64,000 bases of DNA from Lachnospiraceae bacterium (lineage in GTDB: Bacteria > Bacillota > Clostridia > Lachnospirales > Lachnospiraceae): NCBI GenBank assembly GCA_017556805.1, contig JAFYMC010000028.1:124001-188000 (forward strand), read 5' to 3'. Below, piece after piece: positions 50,849-60,123 of the stretch (position 1 is its first letter; each line of letters starts with the position of its first letter). The notes under the pieces were generated by a model. That model was not told the origin of the DNA and ran no database searches. It worked only from the letters and a program-made list of their open reading frames with translations. The position numbers and the translations under genes are program-made.

Positions 50849-53371
50849 TTACCGTCCTCCTGCCAGACGCTTTGCCAGAACCACAGCCCCCTGGGCATCC
50901 ATCGCATAACCGTCCGCTCCGATTTCCTTTGCATATTCCTCGGTGGTCACTGCTCCGCCGATCATCACCTTTGCACGTACTCCTTCCTTTTTACAAAGTG
51001 CAATCACATCCGCCATAGAGCGCATGGTAGTGGTCATCAATGCCGAAAGTGCAATCACATCCGCATTAAGACGCTTTGCTTCCGCTACAATCGTTTCGGC
51101 CGCAACATCCTTCCCTAAATCCACCACCGCGAATCCGTGATTCTTTAACATCAGGGATACGAGATTTTTCCCGATATCATGAATATCCCCTTCCACCGTG
51201 GCAATAAGCACCGTACCGGCAGAGGTGGTATCTCCGCCCTTTTGCAGCTGCGGTTCCAACACCTCCACCGCCGCCTTCATAGCCTCCGCTGCTCCGATTA
51301 ACTGCGGCAGGAAAAATTTCTTTTGTTCAAACCGGTTCCCAGCCTCCGTTATGGCCGGAATCAGTTCCTCCTCCAAAATTACCGACGCTTCTTTTCCTTC
51401 TGCCAAAGCATGTTCGGTTAAGGAAATAATGGCTTTTTTCTCTCCGTGCAATACCGCCTGCATCAACGGAGTTTCCTTCTTTCCGGACACAGCCGGCTCC
51501 GTTTTTTCGGAACCCTCCGGACTCTTCTCCGTTACTCCTATCTGTGCCGCTCCGGTTGCTGCCGATAAAGCAACCTTTGCTGTCTCTTCTTCTCTCTTTT
51601 TCCCAATCCACTCCGCACGCTCGATATATCTCTTCGCGGAATCCTCCTTTGCCCGGAGCACATCCGCCGCATATACCAGATTCATGAGTAAGTCCTGATT
51701 CGGATTTACAATCGCCATGGTAAGACCGTTTGTAACCGCCATCATTAAAAATGCCGTATTAATATATCCTCTTTCCGGTAAACCGTAAGAAATATTGGAT
51801 AAGCCGCAGGTGGTAGCCACCCCAAGCTCCTCCTTACAGTACTTTATGGTATCCAACGCATCCAGCGCCGCCTGTGGCTCCGCCCCTACCGTCATAACCA
51901 AACCGTCCGCTACGATAGACTCCTTCGGAATCCCATATTCCGCAGCCTTTTGTACCAAAGTCCGCAAATTCTCCCGACGTTCTGCAGCATCCTTCGGCAA
52001 TCCGTTACTGCCAAGCGGCAATACTACCACCATGGCACCGTACTTTTTCACAAGCGGGAACAGGCGCTCAGCCCTTCCCTCCTCTAAAGACACGGAATTT
52101 ACAAGAGCACGGCCCGGATAAAGCCGAAGGGCAGCTTCCATCACATCCGCATCACTGGTATCGATGGAAAGCGGCAGATTCGTCGCCTGACAAACCTCCT
52201 CCACAATCCGGCACATCATATCCTTCTCGTCAATACCGCCCATTCCCACATTCACATCTAAAACGGCAGCTCCGTTTTCTTCCTGTTCTCTGGCAAACTC
52301 CACCGCCATGGAAGTATCCCCTGCACGCAGAGCTTCCTGAAATTTCTTCTTTCCGGTGGGATTAATTCGCTCTCCTACCGCTAAAAAGGAACCGTCCAAA
52401 TCTACGTATACCGTACGACGTTCGTTGGTTAACGCACGTACCGGCTCCTTTAAAATATGCGGTGGATATGTTTTCCCTAATAATTCACATACATAGGCAA
52501 TATGGTCCGGTGTAGTCCCGCAACAACCGCCCAAAATGCCGGCTCCCGCCTCTACAAGTGCCTTCATCTCATTTGCAAACACCTCCGGCGTCTGGTCATA
52601 CACGGTCTCCCCGGCTACCAGCTTCGGCATACCTGCATTCGGCTTTGCAATCACCGGAACATTCGCCACCGCTTTCATACGCTGTACGATTTCCAGACAC
52701 TTTTCCGGTCCGGCACCGCAGTTTACACCCACTGCATCCGCCCCCAGGCCTTGCAACACCAGCATGGCGGTCTCCGGCTCCGTACCGTAAAGAGTATGGG
52801 CCGTCTCATCAAAGGTCATGGTCACCATCACCGGCAACTCGCATACTTCTCCCGCCGCAATCAAGGCCGCACGGGTTTCCTGCAGACTCATCATGGTCTC
52901 GATTACAAACAAATCCACACCGGCATCTGCCAAATACCGCATCTGCTCTTTATATACCTCTACCGCCTCCTCAAAGGATAACGGTCCCAACGGCTGTAAA
53001 AGCTTTCCGGTCATGGTAACGTCACCGGCTATGAACGGAATAAACTCTGCACTACGCTTTTCCACCATATACTCTCCTACCGCACGTTTACTTAATCCCA
53101 CCAGTTCCCGGTTCATCTCTTCCAACCGGTCCTCCAGGCCGTATTCCGCCAGCTTAATCCGGTTTGCGGAAAAGGTCGGCGCATAAAGAATGTCCGTTCC
53201 CCGATGCAAATAGCTTTTCTGTAACTGCACCAAGCTGTCCGGATTGTCCAAAATCCATTGTTCCGGGCAGACTCCCGTCGGCATACCGGCCTTTTGTAAA
53301 TTACTTCCTGTCGCACCGTCTAAAAACACCAGCCGGCGTTCCGCCAGCTCTCTGAACTCTTTCTTCGTCAT
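50849..53371 (-). CDS. metH: Cobalamin-dependent methionine synthase
   Basis: An 840-residue MetH lacking the C-terminal reactivation domain, as in many Clostridia. Domains in order: homocysteine methyltransferase (about 1-290, zinc Cys in GVNCGAG and GGCCGTTPDH), pterin-binding (about 320-590, VGERINPTGKKKF), cobalamin cap (about 630-710) and the B12 domain with GDIHDIGKNL (DxHxxG). Reactivation would need a separate protein. ATG at 53371; ribosome site weak. It lies 12 nt after metF, its methyl-THF supplier. Confidence 0.95.
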   Translation of the reverse strand: MTKKEFRELAERRLVFLDGATGSNLQKAGMPTGVCPEQWILDNPDSLVQLQKSYLHRGTDILYAPTFSANRIKLAEYGLEDRLEEMNRELVGLSKRAVGEYMVEKRSAEFIPFIAGDVTMTGKLLQPLGPLSFEEAVEVYKEQMRYLADAGVDLFVIETMMSLQETRAALIAAGEVCELPVMVTMTFDETAHTLYGTEPETAMLVLQGLGADAVGVNCGAGPEKCLEIVQRMKAVANVPVIAKPNAGMPKLVAGETVYDQTPEVFANEMKALVEAGAGILGGCCGTTPDHIAYVCELLGKTYPPHILKEPVRALTNERRTVYVDLDGSFLAVGERINPTGKKKFQEALRAGDTSMAVEFAREQEENGAAVLDVNVGMGGIDEKDMMCRIVEEVCQATNLPLSIDTSDADVMEAALRLYPGRALVNSVSLEEGRAERLFPLVKKYGAMVVVLPLGSNGLPKDAAERRENLRTLVQKAAEYGIPKESIVADGLVMTVGAEPQAALDALDTIKYCKEELGVATTCGLSNISYGLPERGYINTAFLMMAVTNGLTMAIVNPNQDLLMNLVYAADVLRAKEDSAKRYIERAEWIGKKREEETAKVALSAATGAAQIGVTEKSPEGSEKTEPAVSGKKETPLMQAVLHGEKKAIISLTEHALAEGKEASVILEEELIPAITEAGNRFEQKKFFLPQLIGAAEAMKAAVEVLEPQLQKGGDTTSAGTVLIATVEGDIHDIGKNLVSLMLKNHGFAVVDLGKDVAAETIVAEAKRLNADVIALSALMTTTMRSMADVIALCKKEGVRAKVMIGGAVTTEEYAKEIGADGYAMDAQGAVVLAKRLAGGR

Positions 53372-53383
53372 CACACACACCGC

Positions 53384-54247
53384 CTAAATCAAATTCTTGA
53401 TACTGTCACAAATACGCTTTGCCACCACCGGATTATTCATGGTATAGACATGAATTCCTTCCGCATCATGGGCCACCAAATCCACAATCTGGTTTACCGC
53501 ATAAATCATACCCGCATCAAATAACGCATCCTTATCGAACTCGTACTTCTGCAAAATACGTTTAAATTTCTCCGGCAGCGACGCTCCGCAAAGGGTCACC
53601 ATCCGTTCAATCTGTGCCCGGTTAATGACCGGCATGATTCCTGCAGATACCGGTGCCTTAATATCCGCAATCCGCATATTTTCCCGGAATTTATAAAACA
53701 ACTCGTTGTCAAAGAACAACTGGGAAATCAAAAACTCCGCTCCCGCCTCTGTCTTTTTCTTTAGATTATGTAAATCCGTCACCTTATCAAGGGCTTCCGT
53801 ATGCCCCTCCGGATAACATGCGCCTGCCACACAAAGATTATCGCGCTTTTCCCTTAAAAAGGATACCAGCTCCGATGCATAGAAAAATTCCTCCTTCGGC
53901 GGAATATCCGGATTCTTATCGCCACGAAGCGCCAGCACATTTTCAATCTCCGCTTCTGCCAGTTCATCCGCAAAGGCCAGAATCTCATCTTTTGTATAGT
54001 TAATACAGGTCAAATGTACCACCGGTTCAATCCCGTACTCTTTTTTTATCTTCCTTGCAAGCCCTACCGTCAAACTGTTGGTGGCGGAACCTCCCGCACC
54101 GAAGGTCACACTGATATAATCCGGCCTAAGGCCGCAAAGCACCTCTAACGTCTCATCGATACTCGTCAGGGTTGTATCCCGCTTCGGCGGAAAAATTTCA
54201 AAGGAAAGCACTGTTTTTTTCTTCTGATACACTTCACTGAGTCTCAT
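53384..54247 (-). CDS. metF: Methylenetetrahydrofolate reductase
   Basis: A 287-residue flavoenzyme reducing 5,10-methylene-THF to 5-methyl-THF, the methyl donor for MetH. The N-terminal LSFEIFPPKRD, the SVTFGAGGS loop and ALRGDKN are family hallmarks, and SQLFFDNELFYKF is in the C-terminal part. CGGAG precedes the ATG. In Clostridia this enzyme may also serve one-carbon metabolism, but metH next to it favours methionine synthesis. Confidence 0.95.
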   Translation of the reverse strand: MRLSEVYQKKKTVLSFEIFPPKRDTTLTSIDETLEVLCGLRPDYISVTFGAGGSATNSLTVGLARKIKKEYGIEPVVHLTCINYTKDEILAFADELAEAEIENVLALRGDKNPDIPPKEEFFYASELVSFLREKRDNLCVAGACYPEGHTEALDKVTDLHNLKKKTEAGAEFLISQLFFDNELFYKFRENMRIADIKAPVSAGIMPVINRAQIERMVTLCGASLPEKFKRILQKYEFDKDALFDAGMIYAVNQIVDLVAHDAEGIHVYTMNNPVVAKRICDSIKNLI

Positions 54248-54267
54248 ATTTTTTCTCCGTTCTGTTA

Positions 54268-54897
54268 TTATTTCTGAAATGTTCTGTATTTTAGCGGCAA
54301 CAGCGGCTGATATAACACGGCCGCCAGCACCAGTTTTACTGCGTCAAATGGAAGAAACGGCACCACACAAGCCGCAAGCGCTTCTCCGAAGGACGCTCCC
54401 TTTGTATAAACGCACATAAACCAAACCGTTCCTGCTAAATACAACAGAACCGTCCCGGCAACGACAGCGACCAGAAACCGTATCACACCTTTTCTCCCTC
54501 CGGCAGCACCCTGCACCAGTCCTCCGATTACCGCTACACAAGGCAGATAACCGAGTAAAAAACCACCCGTCGGTCCGAATAACACTCCCGCGCCTGCCGT
54601 ATATCCGGAAAAGACCGGCAATCCCAGAAGGCCCATGCACAAATACAACAATACGCTGATAAAACCGAATCGCGGTCCCAGCAAAAGCCCCGTCAAATAC
54701 AGTAAAAAACTGCCCAAGGTAATTCCCACCGGACTGAAGGGCAAATATAACGTATGAGGAGCCAAAATGCAAAATACTGCGGTAAGTAATGCCGCCTTTG
54801 TAAATTCTACAAGGGTATCCCCTTTATTTTTCTTCATTCTTTTCGTTTGGCCGCTTGCACTTTTTTCAATTTCTAACTCATCCCGTGACTTTTCCAA
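54268..54897 (-). CDS. bioY: Biotin transporter BioY
   Basis: A 209-residue S-component of the energy-coupling-factor biotin importer. BioY motifs are LPFSPVGITLGSFLLYLTGLL and GPTGGFLLGY, with about six helices. A charged N-terminal tail of about 30 residues precedes the first helix. The start is TTG at 54897, supported by GAGGAG 7 nt upstream; the internal ATG at residue 21 has no such site. It follows birA by 19 nt. Confidence 0.92.
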   Translation of the reverse strand: MEKSRDELEIEKSASGQTKRMKKNKGDTLVEFTKAALLTAVFCILAPHTLYLPFSPVGITLGSFLLYLTGLLLGPRFGFISVLLYLCMGLLGLPVFSGYTAGAGVLFGPTGGFLLGYLPCVAVIGGLVQGAAGGRKGVIRFLVAVVAGTVLLYLAGTVWFMCVYTKGASFGEALAACVVPFLPFDAVKLVLAAVLYQPLLPLKYRTFQK

Positions 54898-54916
54898 ACC
54901 AATTCTCCTCTATTTC

Positions 54917-55711
54917 CTACAAACGGACACTGACCTCTCCGCTGGAAAGACTTTCTACCCGTCCATCCCGTTCAATCATCAGATGTCCATCCTTATCGAT
55001 ATCCGTTACAACCGCCCGATACTCGCCTTCCGCCGCCAAAACCGTCACTTCCCGGCCCATAAGAATCGAGCGTTCTTTATATTCTTTCATATAGACTGCT
55101 GTAGAAAGATTTCGGTACAAATCCGCAAACTCCTCCCAAACAGCAGCAATTAATTCCTCATTTAATATAGGTCTCTGTGCCGTATTCTCCAGACATCCCA
55201 CTATCGCCTTCAGCTCCTCCGGTACGGATTGTTTTTTTACATTAATCCCAATCCCCAACACTACATAATCCGGATACTCCGAAGCTCCCGACAAACCGGA
55301 CTCCGCCAGAATACCGCAAACCTTTCTTCCGTTTACAAAAATATCATTGACCCACTTAATCCCGGTGGTACACCCGCTCACCTTTTCTATGGCTCTGGCT
55401 ACCGCCACCGCCCCGCAGGTGGTAATCAACAGTGCCCGCTCCGCAACAATCTGCGGACGCAGCACCATACTCATGTAAATGCCGCCCTCCGGTGAAAAAA
55501 AACTCCTTCCGAGACGCCCCTTCCCTTTACTCTGACGCTTTGCCACCACCAACGTGCCCTCCGGTGCTCCGCATACCGCCATTTCTTTTGCTACCCGGTT
55601 GGTGGAATCGGTTTCCGAAAGTTCCTTAACCTCTTGAACGAATCTGTTTGTTTGCAAATATTTCCACAAATCTGTTGTACTTTGCGGTTGCTTATTACAC
55701 GCCGTTTTCAA
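54917..55711 (-). CDS. birA: Biotin-protein ligase without HTH domain
   Basis: A 264-residue class I biotin ligase that attaches biotin to carboxylase carrier proteins. The biotin-AMP loop is SKGKGRLGRSF, and KWVNDI and the ILAES strand follow, with an SH3-like C-terminal domain. The N-terminal helix-turn-helix of bifunctional BirA is absent, so it cannot act as the biotin repressor. I start it at TTG 55711, with AAAGGAGGT 6 nt upstream; the longer ATG reading from 55765 lies before that site. First gene of the biotin-methionine operon. Confidence 0.9.
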   Translation of the reverse strand: MKTACNKQPQSTTDLWKYLQTNRFVQEVKELSETDSTNRVAKEMAVCGAPEGTLVVAKRQSKGKGRLGRSFFSPEGGIYMSMVLRPQIVAERALLITTCGAVAVARAIEKVSGCTTGIKWVNDIFVNGRKVCGILAESGLSGASEYPDYVVLGIGINVKKQSVPEELKAIVGCLENTAQRPILNEELIAAVWEEFADLYRNLSTAVYMKEYKERSILMGREVTVLAAEGEYRAVVTDIDKDGHLMIERDGRVESLSSGEVSVRL

Positions 55712-55763
55712 AGCGGTACCTCCTTTCACGGATGCCGGTTCCCGAATCAGTTCATACGCAAAC

Positions 55764-55793
55764 ATCGTACCATGTAACGCACCGGATTGTCAA
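55764..55793 (-). promoter_or_regulatory. Promoter of the birA operon
   Basis: TTGACA (55793-55788), 18-nt spacer, TACGAT (55769-55764). No BirA or SAM-riboswitch signature is visible beside it. Confidence 0.6.
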
Positions 55794-55816
55794 CCGAAGC
55801 GGCTATCAGAATTTTC

Positions 55817-55845
55817 TTGCCATTCTCATAAAAAAAAGCTATACT
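55817..55845 (+). promoter_or_regulatory. Promoter of the FliK-like gene
   Basis: TTGCCA (55817-55822), 17-nt spacer, TATACT (55840-55845), about 50 nt before the ATG. Confidence 0.7.
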
Positions 55846-55894
55846 TAAAGCAAATACACTTCGATTAAATCAGATTGGAAAGGAAGCGTTTACC

Positions 55895-57646
55895 ATGGGA
55901 TTATTTCAGAATATTTTCGGACTTCCGCAGTCCGTCGGACAGACAGGCGCTTCCGGCACCAAACGTACCTCTTTTTCGTCCGGAAAGGATACCGTTACTT
56001 TAACCAAAGGGGAAGTGGTAAAGGGCGAAGTCACCGACCTTCGCAGCAACGAAGTTACCATCCGTCTGGAGGACGGAAAGACTCTACATGCAAAGCTCAG
56101 CACCGCCATGGAACTTTCCATCGGACAGGAGGCAGAGTTTTTCGTACAGGAAACCAACGATGTCCTGATTACCTTAAAACTTCTTTCCGACGGCGATACC
56201 TCCTTTACGGAATCCGCCATTGACAAGGCCTTAGAGGCCTCTGGTCTTCCGAAATCCCAGCACGGAGCGGAGATTGTCCGTTCTCTTTTGAATGCGGGAC
56301 TTCCGGCAAACAAAGAAATAATTCAGAAAATGATGCAGTATTCCGCCGCCAATAAAGATGTGGAGCTTTCCACCCTGACCGCCCTGATGAAAAACAATCT
56401 GCCGGTCACCAAGGAAACGGCCACCCAGCTTCAGGCCTATCGTAACTTTGAGCATCGTCTGGTAGGCCAGGCTGCCACCTTAACCTCGGCATTAACCGAT
56501 GCCTTTTCCTACGGAGAAGTCTCGGCCTCCTTTACCGAGGGGATTCTTACGCAATTTTTCGGTTCGGAAGCAGCTCCGGTTACCGCGAACACTCCATCTC
56601 TCCCGGCACAGCTTCCGGCAGAAACGGTAGAAACCGCAGCAAGCCCCTCTTCCGACCGGACTGCTACCAATGCAACGACACTTCCGGGAGACGCCATTAC
56701 AGTCACCGAATCTGCTCCTGTTTTTCGGGGAGACGCCGAGATTGTTGGCCAGGACACTGTCACCCCGGATTCAACCAATATTGCCGGTTCCGGCACATCT
56801 GCCCGCTCTGAGGAGTTTTTCCCGTTAAAGCAGCTTCTGTCCGATTCTTCTTATGAAGCAATCGGAAAAGCTCTGGATTCTCTTCCGGCGGATGTTCCTG
56901 AGCTTCCGCCGGTAAAGGAAAGCTTTGCAAACGGTACTCTGACCGCAAATCAACTGTTTTCCGCACTTTCTTCCGCCGCAACAAACGGTGCCTCGGAATG
57001 TGTTGTCTCCCTACTCAAAGAAGAGCCGGTCCTTTCGGATCTATTGGGTAAAACGATACTGAATCGCTTTGTCATGACGCCGGAAGATTTGACAGAAGAC
57101 CATGCTGTAGCAGACTTTTATGCCCGTACCGCAAAACACCTGGCTTCTTTATCCGAACTGACTTCTTCGGAAACCGCCTCCGCCGCTATGAAAACAGTCG
57201 CGGACACTACCTCCAACATGCAGGATAATCTTCAGTTTATGAACACGTTAAACCAGATTTTTCCGTACGTTCAGTTGCCGTTAAAACTGACGGAACAGCT
57301 GACTCACGGAGAGCTTTATGTATATACAAAGAAAAAAGACCTCTCTGCAAAAAACAAAGAGGTCAGTATTCTGCTTCATTTGGATATGGATGCTCTCGGT
57401 CCGACAGACATCCATCTTTCCATGCTGCAACAAAACGTTACCGCAAAGTTCTATTTAACTGAAACCGACGCCGAAAACCTGGTATCCGAACAGCTTCCGT
57501 CTCTTACCGAGACACTTCAGAAAAAAGGCTATTCCTTAAACGCCTCTGTGATGCATCGTGAAAAGGAGCCTGATATCGTCACCGATTTCTTGCAGGATGA
57601 AGCTACCCTGTCCATGAAACGGTTCCGTTTCGACATCCGGGCTTAA
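55895..57646 (+). CDS. FliK-like protein (Flg_hook C-terminal domain)
   Basis: A 583-residue protein. The long central part (about 230-310) is low-complexity Thr/Ser/Pro/Ala-rich. The C-terminal about 95 residues contain a beta-rich stretch (VSILLHLDMDALGPTDIHLS, then FYLTETDAENL and a following LQKKGYSL) that resembles the hook-length-control domain of FliK (PF02120). There are no other flagellar genes in the window, so this is either a solitary flagellar protein or a surface protein that reuses the domain. The N terminus MGLFQNIFGLPQ lacks a signal peptide. AAAGGAAG precedes the ATG. Confidence 0.7.
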   Translation: MGLFQNIFGLPQSVGQTGASGTKRTSFSSGKDTVTLTKGEVVKGEVTDLRSNEVTIRLEDGKTLHAKLSTAMELSIGQEAEFFVQETNDVLITLKLLSDGDTSFTESAIDKALEASGLPKSQHGAEIVRSLLNAGLPANKEIIQKMMQYSAANKDVELSTLTALMKNNLPVTKETATQLQAYRNFEHRLVGQAATLTSALTDAFSYGEVSASFTEGILTQFFGSEAAPVTANTPSLPAQLPAETVETAASPSSDRTATNATTLPGDAITVTESAPVFRGDAEIVGQDTVTPDSTNIAGSGTSARSEEFFPLKQLLSDSSYEAIGKALDSLPADVPELPPVKESFANGTLTANQLFSALSSAATNGASECVVSLLKEEPVLSDLLGKTILNRFVMTPEDLTEDHAVADFYARTAKHLASLSELTSSETASAAMKTVADTTSNMQDNLQFMNTLNQIFPYVQLPLKLTEQLTHGELYVYTKKKDLSAKNKEVSILLHLDMDALGPTDIHLSMLQQNVTAKFYLTETDAENLVSEQLPSLTETLQKKGYSLNASVMHREKEPDIVTDFLQDEATLSMKRFRFDIRA

Positions 57647-57669
57647 TCCCGCATCCCCCTACGCGCAGC

Positions 57670-58827
57670 CTATCGGCATAACTCCTCTGCCAGCTTCTTT
57701 ATCTGCTCCAGATTTTCTGCCTTTACCGCAGACTTTACGGTAACCACCGTCTCCGCAAAGGTAATCTCCTTGCTGTTTGCAAACTTTTCTTTCATCTGCT
57801 TTGCGGTCACCGGTGCCCATGTACCGTTTTCCATAAAGCCGATGGTACGCTTACAATATCCGCGCTCTGTAAGCTTATCGATAAACTCACGCATCACCGG
57901 ATAAATTCCTCCGTTGTAGGTCGGCGCAGCCAGTACCAGCTTTCCGTAACGGAATGCATCTTCTACGTTCTCCGCCCAATCGGAACGTGCCAGATCCGTA
58001 AGTACCACTCTCGGGCAATTCAGCTTCTTTAACTCCTCTGCCAATGCTTCCGCCGCCTTTTTCGTGTTTCCGTAAATGGATGCATAGGCAATCACAACAC
58101 CCTCGGACTCCACACCATAGGAAGACCAGGTATCGTACAGTCCCAGATAATATCCCAGATTCTCCGTCAAAACAGGTCCGTGAAGCGGCAAAATCTTCTC
58201 GATTTCAAGTCCCGCTGCCTTCTTTAACAGCGTCTGCACCTGAGCACCGTATTTTCCTACGATACCAAAGTAATAACGGCGTGCCTCACAGGCCCAATCT
58301 TCCTCCGCATCCAGCGCTCCGAATTTTCCGAAGCCGTCCGCGGAAAACAACAGCTTGTCCTTGCTGTCATAGGTTACCATAACCTCCGGCCAGTGCACCA
58401 TCGGTGCAAATACAAAGGTAAAGGTATGCTCACCGGTACATAGCATATCCATGTCCGCAACTACCACCTGGTTCTTTGTAAAATCCGTATCAAAAAACTG
58501 ATGCAACATCACAAAAGTCTTTGCATTTCCTACTACCTTTGCCTCCGGATACTTCTGTACAAACTTCTCGATACTTGCGGAATGATCCGGCTCCATATGT
58601 TGTACGATGAGATAATCCGGCTGTCTGTCACCCAATACCTCCGCTACATTGGCAAGCCACTCCTCCGTATAAGCCGCATCTACCGTATCAAATACAGAAA
58701 TCTCTTTATCCGTTACCACATAGGAATTATATGCCACACCGTTCGGCACCTCATACATTCCCTCGAACAAATCTATCGTATGGTCATTCACGCCCACATA
58801 ATATACACTATCCGTTATTTTCTTCAT
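57670..58827 (-). CDS. Flavodiiron protein, FprA family
   Basis: A 385-residue A-type flavoprotein. The N-terminal metallo-beta-lactamase-like domain carries the diiron ligands HxExDH (His77, Glu79, Asp81, His82), and the C-terminal flavodoxin domain (about 245-385) begins VVIAYASIYGNTKKAAEAL. Such proteins reduce oxygen or nitric oxide to protect anaerobes. AAGGAGG precedes the ATG. It is a single-gene unit with its own promoter. Confidence 0.93.
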   Translation of the reverse strand: MKKITDSVYYVGVNDHTIDLFEGMYEVPNGVAYNSYVVTDKEISVFDTVDAAYTEEWLANVAEVLGDRQPDYLIVQHMEPDHSASIEKFVQKYPEAKVVGNAKTFVMLHQFFDTDFTKNQVVVADMDMLCTGEHTFTFVFAPMVHWPEVMVTYDSKDKLLFSADGFGKFGALDAEEDWACEARRYYFGIVGKYGAQVQTLLKKAAGLEIEKILPLHGPVLTENLGYYLGLYDTWSSYGVESEGVVIAYASIYGNTKKAAEALAEELKKLNCPRVVLTDLARSDWAENVEDAFRYGKLVLAAPTYNGGIYPVMREFIDKLTERGYCKRTIGFMENGTWAPVTAKQMKEKFANSKEITFAETVVTVKSAVKAENLEQIKKLAEELCR

Positions 58828-58869
58828 GTTATATCCTCCTTCTTATCGATTGTACTTTGGTACTTATCT

Positions 58870-58898
58870 ATTCTACCATAGGATACCCCCGGACGCAA
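58870..58898 (-). promoter_or_regulatory. Promoter of the flavodiiron gene
   Basis: TTGCGT (58898-58893), 17-nt spacer, TAGAAT (58875-58870), about 40 nt before the ATG. Confidence 0.65.
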
Positions 58899-58960
58899 TC
58901 CCTTTCCCACTTGAAATCAACCCTTTATTCCCGCGAAAAACAACCCAACCGGACGCTTCA

Positions 58961-60097
58961 TCATTCGGACCCTCCTGACAGTACGGTGGCAATCGTCTCC
59001 GCAAACGGAATCATGGCTGCCTTTGCCTCCGCCACCGTATTCTTATGGGTTCCCAATTCTACCAGAATATACCGTTCCTTTAAATGCATGTTATACCGGT
59101 AGCTTTTCAAATAAATCCTATGCATAAGCCCGGGATATAACTCGTTTCCGGTAATTTGCAAATGTAAACCAAAGCCGAGATTTCCTTGCAGATTCGGATT
59201 GGAATAATAGGAAATCGGACCGTCCTTTGTTCTGCACAAGCCGTTAAACAGCATCACCTTTGCGGTACTTACTCCGTTAATCACCGACGTTCTGGCATCG
59301 CCGCTGTCCCTATGTAAATCAATCACCACCTCAATACTCGGATTCTCCTCCAAAATTTTAGTAATCACCGGCAAGGCGTTATTGTACGCATTATTTCTGT
59401 CATCGGAACCGTCTGCTTTCCGGTCAAATACCGTAGTCTCATGAATTACATTGTATCCGTAGGTTTCCCTCAACTCCTTTGCCAGCACCTCCCCTGCTCC
59501 CATAACCGTATCCGATGTTACCCCCGCTTTGCTGTCTGCGTAGCCCTCCGACCCATGGGTATGAAAAATCAGAATCTGAGGTTCTCCTGTTTTCGTTATC
59601 GTTGGATTATAAGCAGCCAGCGACGCCGGATGCAAAACCTCGGCTGTCGCCTTTGTAGACACATCTTCTATATAATAGTTGAAAAGGAAACTCTGAAACT
59701 CTACCTGATCCAAACTTCCGAACCGTTCCTCCAAAATTTCTGTTACGGACACCGAAAGCGTCTCTTTTATCGACGGAACATACTCCGGTATGACACCTTT
59801 AGCATGATGTATCGATAAAAATGTTCCTGACGCTTCCGCATAGTGCACAGGAAGTGTCCTCTCATCAGTCGTTTCTCTTCCATGCTTCGCCACTCGCATC
59901 AATATACCATACCCCGCCTCCGGCATGCGAAATAACGGAAGTTCTTTCCCATACAGCACAAAAAGGCCTACCGCCAGACAAAAAAGGCCGCTATATAACT
60001 TCGTCTTTCTTTCCTCTCCGTATCTTTTTTGTCTTCCCGCACACTTTGCCGCCCGATGCTTTGCAAAGCGACGACAAAGCCATTGTTTCCCCCGCAT
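58961..60097 (-). CDS. spoIIP: Stage II sporulation protein P
   Basis: A 378-residue membrane-anchored peptidoglycan hydrolase needed for septal thinning and engulfment. A basic N terminus is followed by one helix (about 34-50), and the amidase/endopeptidase domain has ILIFHTHGSEGY, then DLHRDSGDA and HLKERYILVELGTHKNT, the family zinc-site segments. It shows the organism is an endospore former. AAAGGGG precedes the ATG; it lies 26 nt after gpr. Confidence 0.93.
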   Translation of the reverse strand: MRGKQWLCRRFAKHRAAKCAGRQKRYGEERKTKLYSGLFCLAVGLFVLYGKELPLFRMPEAGYGILMRVAKHGRETTDERTLPVHYAEASGTFLSIHHAKGVIPEYVPSIKETLSVSVTEILEERFGSLDQVEFQSFLFNYYIEDVSTKATAEVLHPASLAAYNPTITKTGEPQILIFHTHGSEGYADSKAGVTSDTVMGAGEVLAKELRETYGYNVIHETTVFDRKADGSDDRNNAYNNALPVITKILEENPSIEVVIDLHRDSGDARTSVINGVSTAKVMLFNGLCRTKDGPISYYSNPNLQGNLGFGLHLQITGNELYPGLMHRIYLKSYRYNMHLKERYILVELGTHKNTVAEAKAAMIPFAETIATVLSGGSE

Positions 60098-60123
60098 ACT
60101 ATATCCCCTTTCCGGCTGTTTCT

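Noticed and set aside
53372-54267. S-adenosylmethionine or cobalamin riboswitch for metF/metH
   Set aside because: The gaps between bioY, metF and metH are only 12-20 nt, too short for any riboswitch.
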